From NCBI RefSeq assembly GCF_028502605.1, contig NW_026611593.1, forward strand, positions 558,001-622,000: a stretch of 64,000 nt of DNA, in the 5' to 3' direction. The notes under the pieces were generated by a model. The model was not told the origin of the DNA and did not search any database. It saw nothing but the letters and a program-made list of their open reading frames with translations. Shown here one piece after another: positions 1 to 10,388 of the stretch. Each line of letters begins with the position of its first letter. The first letter of the stretch is position 1. This DNA is from Trichoderma breve. Its lineage: Eukaryota; Ascomycota; Sordariomycetes; Hypocreales; Hypocreaceae. Both the position numbers and the translations under genes were made by a program.

Positions 1-492
1 AGCAGGCTCTTTATCGGCATTCACTATGATGATGTTCCGTAGAGATGGGATGCCATTTCTCAGGTTTGGGATCCAATGGCGGTAATCATAGCGGTCGAAC
101 CGCGGGACCATGACGAGCGTGGAAACGCCGCATGATGACAGGACGGAGTGAAGCTCCTGCTCGCTATAGGCATAATTGGCGAGGGTGACGGGTGCACCAA
201 TCTTGGTACAAGCGAAGAAAGTTTCGATGTATTCAATCTCGTTGCCCATGAGTATGGCGATGCGGTCACCTTGTTTGGCCCCCAAGGCAACGAATCCACG
301 AGCGAGATCATCGGATCGAGCGTCGGCCTCAGCGTAGGTCAACGATTTCTGCTGATGATCTGAGGCAACGAGCAAGGCGGATGGCCGAGCTTTTGCTTGC
401 TCGCGGAGGAGACAACCAAAGGTCTTGTGTATGGGGACGGGTTGGGCTGGGCCGTGGAGGATGGAGAGGTCGGTGTTGCTGGTGGAGGACAT
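1..492 (-). CDS. Acyl-CoA synthetase / AMP-dependent ligase, N-terminal part
   Basis: The minus-strand frame opens at the ATG at 492 and stays open to the window edge, so only the first 164 residues are visible. The product looks like the start of an ANL-superfamily acyl-CoA ligase. It has the N-terminal segment LTYAEADARSDDLARGF followed by GDRIAILMGNEIEYIETFFA and a GAPVTLANYAYSEQEL stretch, the usual order in 4-coumarate/medium-chain acyl-CoA ligases. The P-loop and adenylation motifs lie outside the window. Such enzymes activate carboxylic acids with ATP and CoA. It is divergent from the HSD10-like dehydrogenase at 1168 and shares a 675-bp promoter with it, which fits activation of a substrate that the next genes degrade. 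Substrate and location are unknown because the C-terminus is missing. Confidence 0.85.
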   Translation of the reverse strand, partial: MSSTSNTDLSILHGPAQPVPIHKTFGCLLREQAKARPSALLVASDHQQKSLTYAEADARSDDLARGFVALGAKQGDRIAILMGNEIEYIETFFACTKIGAPVTLANYAYSEQELHSVLSSCGVSTLVMVPRFDRYDYRHWIPNLRNGIPSLRNIIIVNADKEPA

Positions 493-1167
493 GGCTTGTG
501 ATTCTCTGTAGTCTGCCATAGCTTGAGTGTGGCTGCAGAGAGAACTGGGGAAGAAGTCGGGAAGAATCTGAGTATGAGAGAAGAGAGAAGGACTTCATGC
601 AATACAAACAGAGAGACGAGCTATAATTTGAGAGGAGAGAGGAGGGGGAAGTGTCTTGGAGCTGGTATTGGCCTTGGTCCGCTTCCGGGCCCGGAGGTGG
701 GGCCGACCCGGGGTCCGGGGGCGGGGGTGAGGAGAAGCCTCATCTTTTCATAGGCGAAGCGAATGAGCTTACTGCACGTCGTCTATTCTGCATCGGTGGG
801 TTTGCATATTACGCTCAGACGATGTCTCTCGTATAGAGTGAATTTGCTCGAGAGTCGGGGCTTGGTAGCATCATTTCGAGGTGGTTGTCGGATCGGTGCG
901 ACAGGCGACAGGCGATAGACGACTGGGTGGTGTGGGGATAAGCGGCATCCACGCTAAGGGAATTGGCCGAAGTCGTGGAGGAACAGGGGCTGTTGATGGA
1001 ATCGATTAGGTATGAATCGCTTTATTTGAAGTACCCGGCAGTGCGGTCATTGAAAGTGAGGAGAAGAATGGCGTGTAACGGGAAGAGACATGTGGACTTA
1101 TTCGGGTCCTTCTGAAGTAGACCTAACACACATCCGACAAGACGGCGCGAGCGAGTCAAATATCAAT
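493..1167. promoter_or_regulatory. Divergent promoter, acyl-CoA ligase / dehydrogenase
   Basis: No convincing coding sequence is present between the two divergent starts. A perfect 12-bp palindrome TCCGGGCCCGGA lies at 684-695 inside a GC-rich block (about 680-725). CCG/CGG triplets of this kind are contacted by Zn2Cys6 regulators, one of which is encoded nearby at 4671. The link is inference. Confidence 0.4.
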
Positions 1168-2074
1168 ATGAATGTCCAAGATAAGATTGTTGTTGTTACA
1201 GGAGGGTAGGTTTTGGCTGTATAATACTCCTGTTGTGCGCTTTGCTCCGCTAAACCAATACGATGACAGTCTTTCTGGCCTCGGTGCAGCGACAGTCAAA
1301 CTCATGAGCAGCCTCGGCGCTTCAATAGCTGTTTTCGATTTGCAGCTGCCAGCTGGTAGCTCAGATTCACAAAAACACAGATATTTCAAGGTCGATGTGT
1401 CCAAGACGGAGCAAGTAGCCACAGCAGTGAAGGCAGTGGCCTCATGGAGTAAGGAGACAAACAAACCCATTGCTGCGGTGGTTTGTTGTGCTGGGTTTCT
1501 CGGTCCAGCAAAGGTGAGATCTCATTTACTGCCTCTTACATAGATGCGTTTGTTATTTTCAGTCGACTAATTAAGTACACAGATTCTCTCTAAAAACAAC
1601 AGTCCTCTGGCACTAGAGGTCTTTAAAAAGGTGGTTGACATCAGCCTCACCGGCACCGTCGACATCATCCGCCAAATCCTGCCTCACATGTCAACTCAAC
1701 CCGCCGACGAAAACGGCTCGCGGGGCGTCATCATCATTGTCTCCTCAGCCGCCGCCTTTGACGGTCAAGAAGGTCAAGTATCATACAGCGCAGCCAAGGG
1801 AGCCATCGCGTCCATGACGCTACCGCTAGCAAGAGATCTCTCGCGATGGGGGATAAGAGCAGTTTGTATCGCGCCGGGCATGTTTGATACGGGTATGGTT
1901 GAGGGAATGCCTGAAAAGGCGAGGGAGAGCTTGAAGAAGACGCTGGAATTTCCGGCGAGAGCGGGCAGGCCGGAGGAGTTTGCGGGGATGGTCAAGAGCG
2001 TTATTGAGAATGCCATGTTGAATGGGACGGTGATACGGCTGGACGGAGCGGCGAGGATGCCGAGTCGATTATAA
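1168..2074 (+). CDS. HSD10-like short-chain dehydrogenase, PTS1 ending
   Basis: Exons 1168-1205, 1270-1513 and 1583-2074 give 257 residues. The first intron was placed by restoring the cofactor loop: TGG at the end of exon 1 joins LSGLGAA in exon 2, making the TGGxxGxG NAD(P) motif near residues 11-18. The active-site motif YSAAK is near residue 162, followed by a segment like PLARDLSRWGIRAVCIAPGM, typical of the type-2 3-hydroxyacyl-CoA dehydrogenase (HSD17B10) branch. The likely reaction is NAD-dependent oxidation of a 3-hydroxyacyl-CoA to a 3-ketoacyl-CoA. The protein ends in SRL, a peroxisomal targeting signal, whereas animal HSD10 is mitochondrial. It lies between an acyl-CoA ligase and a thiolase, the expected order of a beta-oxidation-like route. 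Substrate is unknown. Confidence 0.88.
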
Positions 2075-2702
2075 TCTTTAGTATAGAGATATCTAATGTG
2101 ATGAAAAAAATTGTTATTGTTCTCATCAATATTTTAATTCTATTTTTGCCTTTGCGTTAGGTGTGATTATTGACGGAGTTGCCAATACGGTTGTATCGAC
2201 ATTTCTACGGTCACATTATCATCTCGTAGCTACACATATTATACAAGTAAAGTTACCCATTCGAACAACGTAATCAATACAAGTTTTGTAAGTGTCGTAT
2301 AGCTCGTCTCGCCTTTGGATGTCCGACTACCGCATTGCTTAAAATAGAGCGAGAACAAGCCATATTGGATGGGCGGGTCTCGGCTGTCGTCTATCGCCAA
2401 AGGAACATGGATGATACCAGCAATGTCTTCAATTATGAATCAGGTGCCCTAAACTATAGCGCAGAGCAATTCTGTGGACTACATAGCCATCTGATCAATT
2501 CTGGGCGAACTTGGAGCGAAATTAGAGCGACCAAATTATCCGAGGTATGTTGCAGCAGCCGTAACGAAATCGGAATATTCAGCTCTTTTTTAATCGTGAT
2601 AAGACATGCCGCTTCTCAAATTACAATAAAAATACATCATCTACACAAGCATCATAGTAGACGACAGTTCCTTCTCTTCAAGAAATCATTGAATACATCA
2701 CA
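2075..2702. other. Intergenic, thiolase promoter
   Basis: This is the 3' region of the dehydrogenase and the promoter of the thiolase. It is AT-rich after 2090. A weak open frame from 2335 runs into the thiolase start but has no family features. Nothing else was seen. Confidence 0.5.
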
Positions 2703-4308
2703 ATGCCTGGCTCACCGTCCTCCTTTGTTGTTGGGGTTGGCATGACGCCGTTCCTCTCCCCAAAAAAGTCTGCAAGTCTCGCCGCCAACCCACAGTCAGA
2801 CTATCTTGATCTCGCTGTCGAAGCTGGAGTCAAAGCCCTGCTAGACGCTGGCCTCACCTTTGACAAAGTCGACCAGGGTATAGGATGCTATGTTTTTGGC
2901 GACTCAACATGTGCCCAGCGCGTCTTTTACAGCTTGGGAATGACGAGTATTCCCATCCTCAATGTTCACAACTATTGCAGCTCTGGGAGTACTGGTCTCT
3001 GGCTAGCAAACCAGGCCATTCGTTCCGGTGATGCAGACTGCGTCATGGTTGTTGGATTCGACAAGATGTATCCGGGAGTGCTTCCTCAGACACACAAGGA
3101 CCGCACGAATCCCCTGTCGCGTGTTCTTGACCTCTCCAAGACGCAGATCCCCGAAGCTGACCGTAATAAGAAATCGCCGGGTTGGAGTCCTCAGCTCTAT
3201 GCCAATGCTCAAGCAGAGTATCTCGACAGATATGGAGGGCCTGGTGGCGCTGAGAGGCGCGATTTTGCACGCATTACGGCTATTAATCGAGAGCATGGCA
3301 CGCGAAATCCTTACTCTCAGTTGTCGAAAGCTGTTTCAGCTGAGGATGTTTTGTCCAGTCCAGTGATTTCTGGAGATATTACACGTCTTCAGTGCTGCCC
3401 CTCATCGGTAAGTGACGAAGAGCCAAGTTCCCACGATGTATCATTTTGACTGACGATATATTGTTTAGACGGGTGCTGCAGCTGCGGTTATTGTGTCTGA
3501 ATCCTTCTTGGCTGCTCATCCCTATCTTCGAAGCACAGCTATCCAGATCGCTGGCCAGTCCCTGGCTACGGATTCCTCCAAGTTTTTCGAGTCGAAAAGT
3601 GCAATTGAGCTTATCGGTTCTGACATGACGAGGATTGCATCAAAGCGTGCTTATGAACAGGCAGGCATCACACCCAAGGACGTCTCCGTGATCGAGCTGC
3701 ATGATTGCTTCACCACCAACGAAATGTGTGCTCTAGAGGGTCTAGGATTGGCCGAAGAGGGCAAAGCATGGAAGCTTGTTCGAGACGGTCTCATCACATA
3801 TAATCCAAAGGGAAAAGAGAAAGGCTGGATCGTTAATCCGAGTGGAGGACTCATCTCCAAGGGACATCCCCTGGGCGCCACGGGATTGGCACAATGTGCA
3901 GAGCTGGGTAAGTTGCTTCATTATCTTGATCATTACATCTCAAGACACAAAATCGTTAACAAAATCATGTGATTGTCAACAGTCTGGCACCTCCGTGGAT
4001 GGGCAAAGCGCCGCTCAGTCGCATCGACACGGTATTGTCTCCAGCATAACATGGGCATGGGCGGCGCGACGGTGGTGACGATATACAAGAGGATAGATGG
4101 GGAGGCGGCTCCAAATATTGAGGATACGAAGCCGGAAGAAGATGGACGCAGCCGCTTGGGCTATAATCCTGCAGATGAAGCACGATCTATAAGCCGTGAA
4201 GACTGGGCGAGTGTGATTGCACAAGGAGAAGCAAGTTCGGCGTGGGCAGCGGCTGAATTGCCGTGGAATTTGAATCCGGGAGCTTATAGTACTAGAGCCA
4301 AGCTGTAG
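2703..4308 (+). CDS. SCP-x-type peroxisomal thiolase
   Basis: Exons 2703-3407, 3469-3907 and 3983-4308 encode 489 residues. The nucleophilic cysteine is in HNYCSSGSTG (about Cys92). Later come the HDCFTTNE block, NPSGGLISKGHPLGATG with the catalytic histidine (about residue 367), and QHNMGMGG in place of the classical second-cysteine motif. This combination is characteristic of sterol carrier protein-x thiolases rather than Erg10/POT1 types. There is no C-terminal SCP2 lipid-binding domain; instead a 60-70 residue tail ends in AKL, a peroxisomal PTS1. SCP-x thiolases cleave 2-methyl-branched or bulky 3-ketoacyl-CoAs, so a branched or cyclic side-chain substrate is plausible. It follows the HSD10-like gene on the same strand, consistent with consecutive steps in one peroxisomal route. 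Confidence 0.92.
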
Positions 4309-4670
4309 AGGTAGATGGCTGTAATTGTTTCCGAATAAAAGATGGAATAATTGTATGCATATATCATCACTAATACCGGTATTAAGATGAAGGTGAAGTT
4401 GAAACTGGATGGATTGAATTGAAAGAGTTGGCCACCCAGTGCACCTACGGAAGTTCCAGCTGTAAGATCGCATGACCGCGCTATAATGGTGGGAGTTATA
4501 GTGGCCTTTAATTACTGTTAGCGGCCCACTCCCCTATAACGCTGTCTCCTCCCCCGCATTTCGTGGCCTGGGGCATTACGGACCTCTTTCCCAGCTCAGA
4601 CAGTTACTAGTGGACATGATTCTCTCTCACCTCCAGTTTGTTATTCGTAACTGGCCATCATCGTCAAAAC
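4309..4670. promoter_or_regulatory. Intergenic with 14-bp palindrome, regulator promoter
   Basis: The perfect palindrome TAATACCGGTATTA occupies 4371-4384, between the thiolase stop and the start of the regulator at 4671. It is centred on CCGG. It could be an operator for the regulator or a 3'-UTR hairpin; the sequence does not decide. Confidence 0.4.
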
Positions 4671-7100
4671 ATGTCCACTCGAACCGGAATTGTCAGACGT
4701 CAAAGCATTGCTCTTGGTCGCTCTGGCCCGAGGTCCAAAAATGGATGCGCAACTTGTCGCCTCCGTAGAGTTCGCTGCGATGAGAAACGACCGAATTGTG
4801 GCCACTGCGATAGACTCAAACTCGAGTGCACGTATCAGCCTCCACGACCTCGACGCAGCCAAAGAAGATTGCCTTCCCCTGACGAAAGTTCGGTGAGCTC
4901 TCGACAAGACGCAGACGCTGATGACGAATCCCGGAGATTCAGCGTGGTCGACGAGAGTAGCGAGGGGGCCTCAATGCCGATGTCCTCCTTTTCAGCAGCA
5001 ACTCCGTCACGCCCAGACAGTGACATAAGAAATATGCAGACCATTCTGCCGACTGACATTAACGATCAATTTGGCGTTTCATCTGAAAATACAAATCCAA
5101 GTGGACTCATCTCAGACTCAATGGCGTCCTATATGACTCCAACAACCGCTTCGGCGCTGGATATCGGCTCTACCTCCATACCTTCAGGAGACCATTCAGG
5201 GGAACTCTCACAATCACCTTGGAGCCCCAGCTGGTTCGATAGACTGCCTCTTCCTGACTCGGCGTTTTCTTTCACTTCGCTGGGATTCACTAGCGCTCTC
5301 AGCCCTAACTTCTTCAATTCTGATCAATCATCAGCTTGGCGAGGCGGTGCTCTTTCTGAAATGGACAGCGGCACAATCCTTACAACCTCGAACGTGGACG
5401 GCAGTCCAGGCGTACACACTATTATACAAGGCAACACCGACGATCAGCTTGTTGACATGGACCGGCAAGAAGACAGTGGGCAAGTGAGCAAGCCCGGATA
5501 CAAACCGGCCTTTGCCTTTTCACCACCACTCCTATCAGACGCCCAGGAAGAGCTGCTTCTTAAAACGTTTGAGTGTGCAATTCAGCCCCCCGCCTCTCTT
5601 GCCAGCATCCACCCTCTGGGCTGGCCCAAGATCAAGCGTTATGTGCTTCATATGGCCAACGGCAAGCACACTTCGATAGAATACGGAGCCGTCATGCATG
5701 CCCTTGCAGCTCTCAGTGCCATGCTCTTTGAGCCTAGTCGACCAGCTGCTTTAGCTGCCTTGGGGAGCCGTGTATCCACCTGCCGCGATGACTTTGGCCT
5801 GTTGTCTCTACGATTGCACGATGTTGCTTGTGTTGCACTCAAATTGAGCCTCTCACATGCAGGATGGGAAGAGCGAAGCAGCCGAGCTCTTCTCGTGGCC
5901 ATATTTTTGCTGGCTTGGTTTGAGACGGCCTACGATGGCAACGATCAGGTTCGACCCAGCTTCCCAGAAGATATCGCCGAACAAGTTATTGTCAATGGTC
6001 GGTGTTGGGATGCCGGTTCCGCGAGCCTTTTCCAGTGGCTGGACTCGTTTGACGCCAAGATGTCTCATATGGGTGGTCGTCATCTTCTCTCAGAGCCGGC
6101 TTTGGAAATTATCAGGAAGCCACGCCCTGGGGTTACCGACTCAGCAGGCATGGAAGTGGCAGATAGTGAGGCCCTCAGCGATATTGACGGGATGTCTACT
6201 GCTACTACCGCTGCCCTAGTGATGAACAGGAAGGGTGAAAATGTCAACATGAAACCTCGCAACGGTGGCTCAAGACTTGCTACGCTATTAGCAGAGCCGC
6301 CAACAATTCCCAAGAATGTGGTATGTATGGGTGTTTTCAACATCCTACTCCAGCCAGCCTTTGAGTTTCACATGGCGTCTCAAGCATACTCGCGGCGTGT
6401 TGGCTGTCACGATCGCCATCACCGCCCACGCGGAACCCCTGAAGATGAGCTGGAAGTGATGAAGGCATGTATGGGTTTTGAGGAAGAATTGGAGGAACTC
6501 TGGCGGCGTCGACCCAGCATCTTGGACCTTGATGCCTCACAGTTACGGCTTTTTGTGAGCGAGAACATTGCCCGCAGACTGGAGCAGCTATTCAGCGTCT
6601 ACATTGCGACCTTTTGGGCTCACTTCATATACATCCACCGTGTAGCATACTGGACGTTGCAACACACGCCTATTGCTCTCAAGGCTTTGACGCAGACAGG
6701 CAACATGATGCGCCGCAGCGTCGGTCAGCCTATACACCAGCACGCCTTTGACGCGAGCATCCCACGCACCACCTCTACGGCTATCCATCCTGGCTTGATG
6801 TGGGTGTGCTTTTTGTTTGGCTGCGAGGTGACAGATCCTGTGCAGCAAGAATGGGCAGTGTTACAGCTGAGAGCTCTTGGTCGGCTCAGCGGCACAACTC
6901 AACGACAAGGGACAGCGCTTGACGGCACCGAGGGAGACGGATTGCCTATTGGAGGATTAGATCAAAAGGGGGCGCAGACGGCCTTCAAGGTGGCACGCCT
7001 TCTCGAAGTCATTATTGAGCGCCAGACTAAGCTCGGCGCTCGTGTGGATGGCAAGTACTTGAGCCAGGAGATCTTTGGCTGCCATTTCTACATCATTTAA
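4671..7100 (+). CDS. Zn2Cys6 transcription factor of the catabolic cluster
   Basis: A single exon gives 809 residues from the ATG at 4671; the open frame extends upstream only through a TTG, so 4671 is preferred and its context (AAAAC before ATG) is good. The binuclear zinc cluster spans residues 26-53 with spacing C-x2-C-x6-C-x6-C-x2-C-x6-C (CATCRLRRVRC then CGHCDRLKLEC), preceded and followed by basic residues. About residues 60-290 are low-complexity and serine-rich. The C-terminal half is helical and resembles the fungal-type middle homology/activation region, with no other domain recognised. It sits between the peroxisomal enzymes and the MFS carrier, the usual position of a pathway-specific regulator. 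Targets are inferred from position only. Confidence 0.88.
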   Translation: MSTRTGIVRRQSIALGRSGPRSKNGCATCRLRRVRCDEKRPNCGHCDRLKLECTYQPPRPRRSQRRLPSPDESSVSSRQDADADDESRRFSVVDESSEGASMPMSSFSAATPSRPDSDIRNMQTILPTDINDQFGVSSENTNPSGLISDSMASYMTPTTASALDIGSTSIPSGDHSGELSQSPWSPSWFDRLPLPDSAFSFTSLGFTSALSPNFFNSDQSSAWRGGALSEMDSGTILTTSNVDGSPGVHTIIQGNTDDQLVDMDRQEDSGQVSKPGYKPAFAFSPPLLSDAQEELLLKTFECAIQPPASLASIHPLGWPKIKRYVLHMANGKHTSIEYGAVMHALAALSAMLFEPSRPAALAALGSRVSTCRDDFGLLSLRLHDVACVALKLSLSHAGWEERSSRALLVAIFLLAWFETAYDGNDQVRPSFPEDIAEQVIVNGRCWDAGSASLFQWLDSFDAKMSHMGGRHLLSEPALEIIRKPRPGVTDSAGMEVADSEALSDIDGMSTATTAALVMNRKGENVNMKPRNGGSRLATLLAEPPTIPKNVVCMGVFNILLQPAFEFHMASQAYSRRVGCHDRHHRPRGTPEDELEVMKACMGFEEELEELWRRRPSILDLDASQLRLFVSENIARRLEQLFSVYIATFWAHFIYIHRVAYWTLQHTPIALKALTQTGNMMRRSVGQPIHQHAFDASIPRTTSTAIHPGLMWVCFLFGCEVTDPVQQEWAVLQLRALGRLSGTTQRQGTALDGTEGDGLPIGGLDQKGAQTAFKVARLLEVIIERQTKLGARVDGKYLSQEIFGCHFYII

Positions 7101-7152
7101 ATAATACAGGGTACACCCATGGTATTGTGCGCTCCAAAGTGGCTGCAGGTGA

Positions 7153-7569
7153 CACAGTGAGACATGTCCAACTCAACAATTCTCGTCGAAGGCGAAGGGG
7201 TTCGTTCTTACCGAGACCCCGAAGAGACCTTCGAAAGCATCTCTTGAGGATAGGCTTACTCCAAAGCCACGCGACTGGCTGGTCAAAGCACGAGGCGTTC
7301 CCGCGCCATCTCCGCCAACAGAAACTATCTACCGGATCCGACCAGCGCTATTACAAGCCATCCCCACTAACTCCATTGTCACGCTGCTCCCATTCGTCCT
7401 CGCCTATCGTCTACCGGCTAATCTCGATGCCAGTGGCATTTCCCCATGGGGAGAGAATCTCCTAAGCAAGGGCGGGGAGAGGGAACACGGCAAGGGCCTG
7501 CATGTCTTACTTCTCCCGACTCTCGTGGAGCGGTGGTGTGAATCAAGACTCTATCCCAGCGACTCTTGA
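7153..7569 (+). other. Orphan open reading frame, possible exon or gene relic
   Basis: From 7153 (just after a TGA) to the TGA at 7567-7569 one frame is open for 138 codons but has no ATG. Its composition looks protein-like, with segments such as KPRDWLVKARGVPAPSPP, LLQAIPTNSIVTLLPFVLAY and GKGLHVLLLPTLVERW. I do not recognise the family. It could be an exon of a gene whose first exon I cannot place, an alternative 3' exon of the regulator ending at 7100, or a relic. The rest of 7101-7766 is the promoter of the MFS carrier. Confidence 0.3.
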
Positions 7570-7766
7570 GCCTGGCTTTGTATCAACGTAAGCTTTGTCT
7601 TACGTTTTTGGTCGTTATTCCGTTTATATATGTCGTCTGATTCTCCCTGCGTTTAGTTGGTAGACGCCTCCCAAGCCTACAACTCGAAAGGTGTTGTTGG
7701 TTTGCATCCACCATCACCATTTACTAGTAGTTATACCCAAGTTCTCATCATCTTGAGCCATTAGCC

Positions 7767-9669
7767 ATGACAGTTATGGATGACGAAAAGCTTCCAAAGA
7801 CCATTGAGGATGGGACCAGCTCCCATCTCGAGCGTCCGCTGGAAATTGATCCAGCCATCGAGAAGAGGCAAGTCGATACCTGCATGGAGACATAATCATC
7901 AACAATTAAAGACTAACACAAGGCGGCTGTTGATTGTTTTAGGATCGTGCGTAAGATAGACTTGAGACTGATGCCTTTTACCGTCTGGATCTATCTCCTA
8001 TGCTACATGGACAGGTCCAATATCGGTATGCACCTTTTTCCTTCTACCGCCAAAATCTTGCCATCATCTAATAGACCATCAACTTAGGCAATGCCAAGAT
8101 CTTGAATGCCGATGCGGGCCACGACTTGCTGGATTCAACTCATATGACGACTAAAGAGTACACCATTGCCCTCATGGTCTTTCTAGTGGCATATTCCATC
8201 TTTGAGGCACCAAGCAATCTTGCAGCCAAGGCTTTGCAACCCAATTAGTAAGAGCGATCTCTACATTATACTCTTGAAATCCATCATGGATCGATCTGCT
8301 AACCACTGTATTCGTGCCGTGAAGTTGGCTAGGCTTCTTGGTCATTGGTTTCGGAGCCTTCTGCACAGCCATAGCCGGGGCGAATAGCTTCGCCAGCACA
8401 TCGGCCCTACGATTCTTTCTCGGTGCCTTTGAGGCGGGTATTTTTCCCGGCATGGTGTTTTTCATGAGTTTTTGGTACAAGGCGGAGGAGCGAGCAACTC
8501 GGATTGCATTGTTTCTTTGCAGCGCTACTTTGGCTGGCGCATTTGGCGGGTAGGTTTTCGTAACTCGAGTCTTGGGCAGTCGATATGAACAAGTAAAGGA
8601 TTATGGCTGACTTTCTTTATTCTCATAGGGCTATTGCATTCGGCGTTGGACATATGGACGGCAGATTGGGCCTGGAGGGCTGGCGATGGTTGTTCATCGT
8701 TGAGGGTGTTCCATCCAGTGAGTTATCAACTCTTCTGCTTCTATGGTCCAGCTATGTCAAGTCTTTTCTAATGTGGTTTATCACATATAGTTGTCCTAGG
8801 AATCTTGACTTTTTTGTTCATGCCAAGCTATCCGGAAAAGGCTGGCTGGCTTACTGAAGAAGAAAAGGCCATCCAAGTAGCCCGCCTCGGCGTCAATTCA
8901 TCTCACGGGTACGCAAAATCTTAGAAAGCAAATTACATGATCAGAGACTAACATTGCATAGAGAGGCAAAACTCAACTGGGAGGATGCAAAGGCCACCCT
9001 CAAGGATGTTAGGCTATACGTGCACTACATCACGTACATGTGCATCGGCGTCGGTGTCTCATCGCTGTCACTCTTTGCCCCTACCATTGTTTCGGGTCTT
9101 GGCTACAAGAATCTCCAGGCCCAGCTTTTTACGATTCCTCCTTATGCCGTTGCTTACGTCGTTACTCTTGTCTTGGCCATGATATCCGACCACAAGAAAA
9201 CGAGGGGTCTTGTAGCTGGCGGATGTTTTCTCTTTGGCACTATTGCCTTTATCATTCAAGGTAAATCCATAATCTCTCATGATAATCTTTCCATAGGCGA
9301 AAACTCACAAAGTCTTTTATAGCCTGTTTGCCTGGCAAGCTATACGCTGCCCGCTATGCAATGCTTTGCATCAGCACCGCTGGCGTCTTTGCTGGTCTTC
9401 CTCCGTTGTGCGCATGGATCTCAGACAATGTGCGTACCACAACGGCGGGATCCCTAGCCACGGGACTCAACATTGCCTTTACGGGGCCAGGCCAAATCAT
9501 AGGCGTCTGGATCTATCGCGCACAGGATGCGCCATTCTATCGCCTGGGCCATGGAATCAATGCTGGGTTCCTCGCTGTGGGGACGGTTCTGAGCTTTTCT
9601 TTGTGGTGGCATTACACGCGGCTGAACAAGAAGCTGGTGGGCACTAATGAACCCAGATGGATTGCGTAG
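7767..9669 (+). CDS. DAL5-type MFS carrier (anion:cation symporter family)
   Basis: Eight exons: 7767-7867, 7943-8025, 8088-8247, 8325-8549, 8629-8717, 8791-8908, 8962-9260 and 9323-9669, giving 473 residues. Markers of the allantoate/nicotinate permease branch are RKIDLRLMPF before TM1, YMDRSNIGNA at the first loop, RFFLGAFEAGIFPGM in TM4 and GWRWLFIVEG ahead of the central loop. About twelve hydrophobic segments are visible. Fungal members take up carboxylates, vitamins and allantoate across the plasma membrane. The first intron (7868-7942) uses a GCAAGT donor, a GC-AG intron; joining there restores KRIVRKIDLRL. As the last gene of the cluster it probably imports the substrate; that is inference. 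Confidence 0.87.
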
Positions 9670-10388
9670 AAGTTTGATATTTCGATGAATGGATGAGGTC
9701 TTTGTTCTTTAGTTGAAGCGAAATGTAATTGTTTTTGTTATCCAGAGTGCGCCTTAGTAAATGCAGTAAAGTTGAGCGCCCAGCTAATCGTGACATAGGT
9801 GTAAGTGAGATGTCTTCAAACTCCCAAAACACCAAGCAAATTTTCACAAGATATAATCCTAAAAAGAGATTATCAGGAATTAAAACCAGTTTAACTTTAT
9901 TCGAGCAGCGCATCATTGCACTCACCATCTATGCAATTCTCCTCCCACTGCCGTTATCGCCACACGATGCATCCAATCCAATAGTGTGCAACACTAAGAG
10001 TAGCTGATCGACTCCTTGACAGGCTTACCGGCCAATCGAATCCAGGTCACCAGACGTCATCTCAGCCCAGGCAGACAAAACCCCCCAATTCGCCTTGCAT
10101 ATCCTGCAAGATACCTGCTATGCTGCTGCATAGCATAGCCACAGGCTGCCCGTATCAGCCACACTTGCTCTTTGTCCATCTCAGCTGTACTTCTTGTTGA
10201 AATCCTCGTTCTTTCTTTTTCATTCTCATTTTATCAAGCATTAAACAGAATTATTTTTGCAAACCACCCTTTTCCATGCGCTCGCCTGTTTATTGTGCTG
10301 CCGTTATTCATACGTGCTTTGCTACATGCTTTCTGTGGGAGAGTGACAGTTTCGGATAGCTACCTGTACCTAGCTGCGGAGTTTGCCC
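9670..10388. other. Intergenic, NLR promoter
   Basis: This is the 3' region of the MFS gene and the promoter of the NLR-type gene. It is AT-rich before 9920, then mixed. Short open frames here have no recognisable features. Confidence 0.5.

Noticed and set aside
4638..4670. Upstream extension of the Zn2Cys6 regulator
   Set aside because: The open frame starts with TTG; the ATG at 4671 has good context and puts the zinc cluster at the usual distance from the N-terminus.
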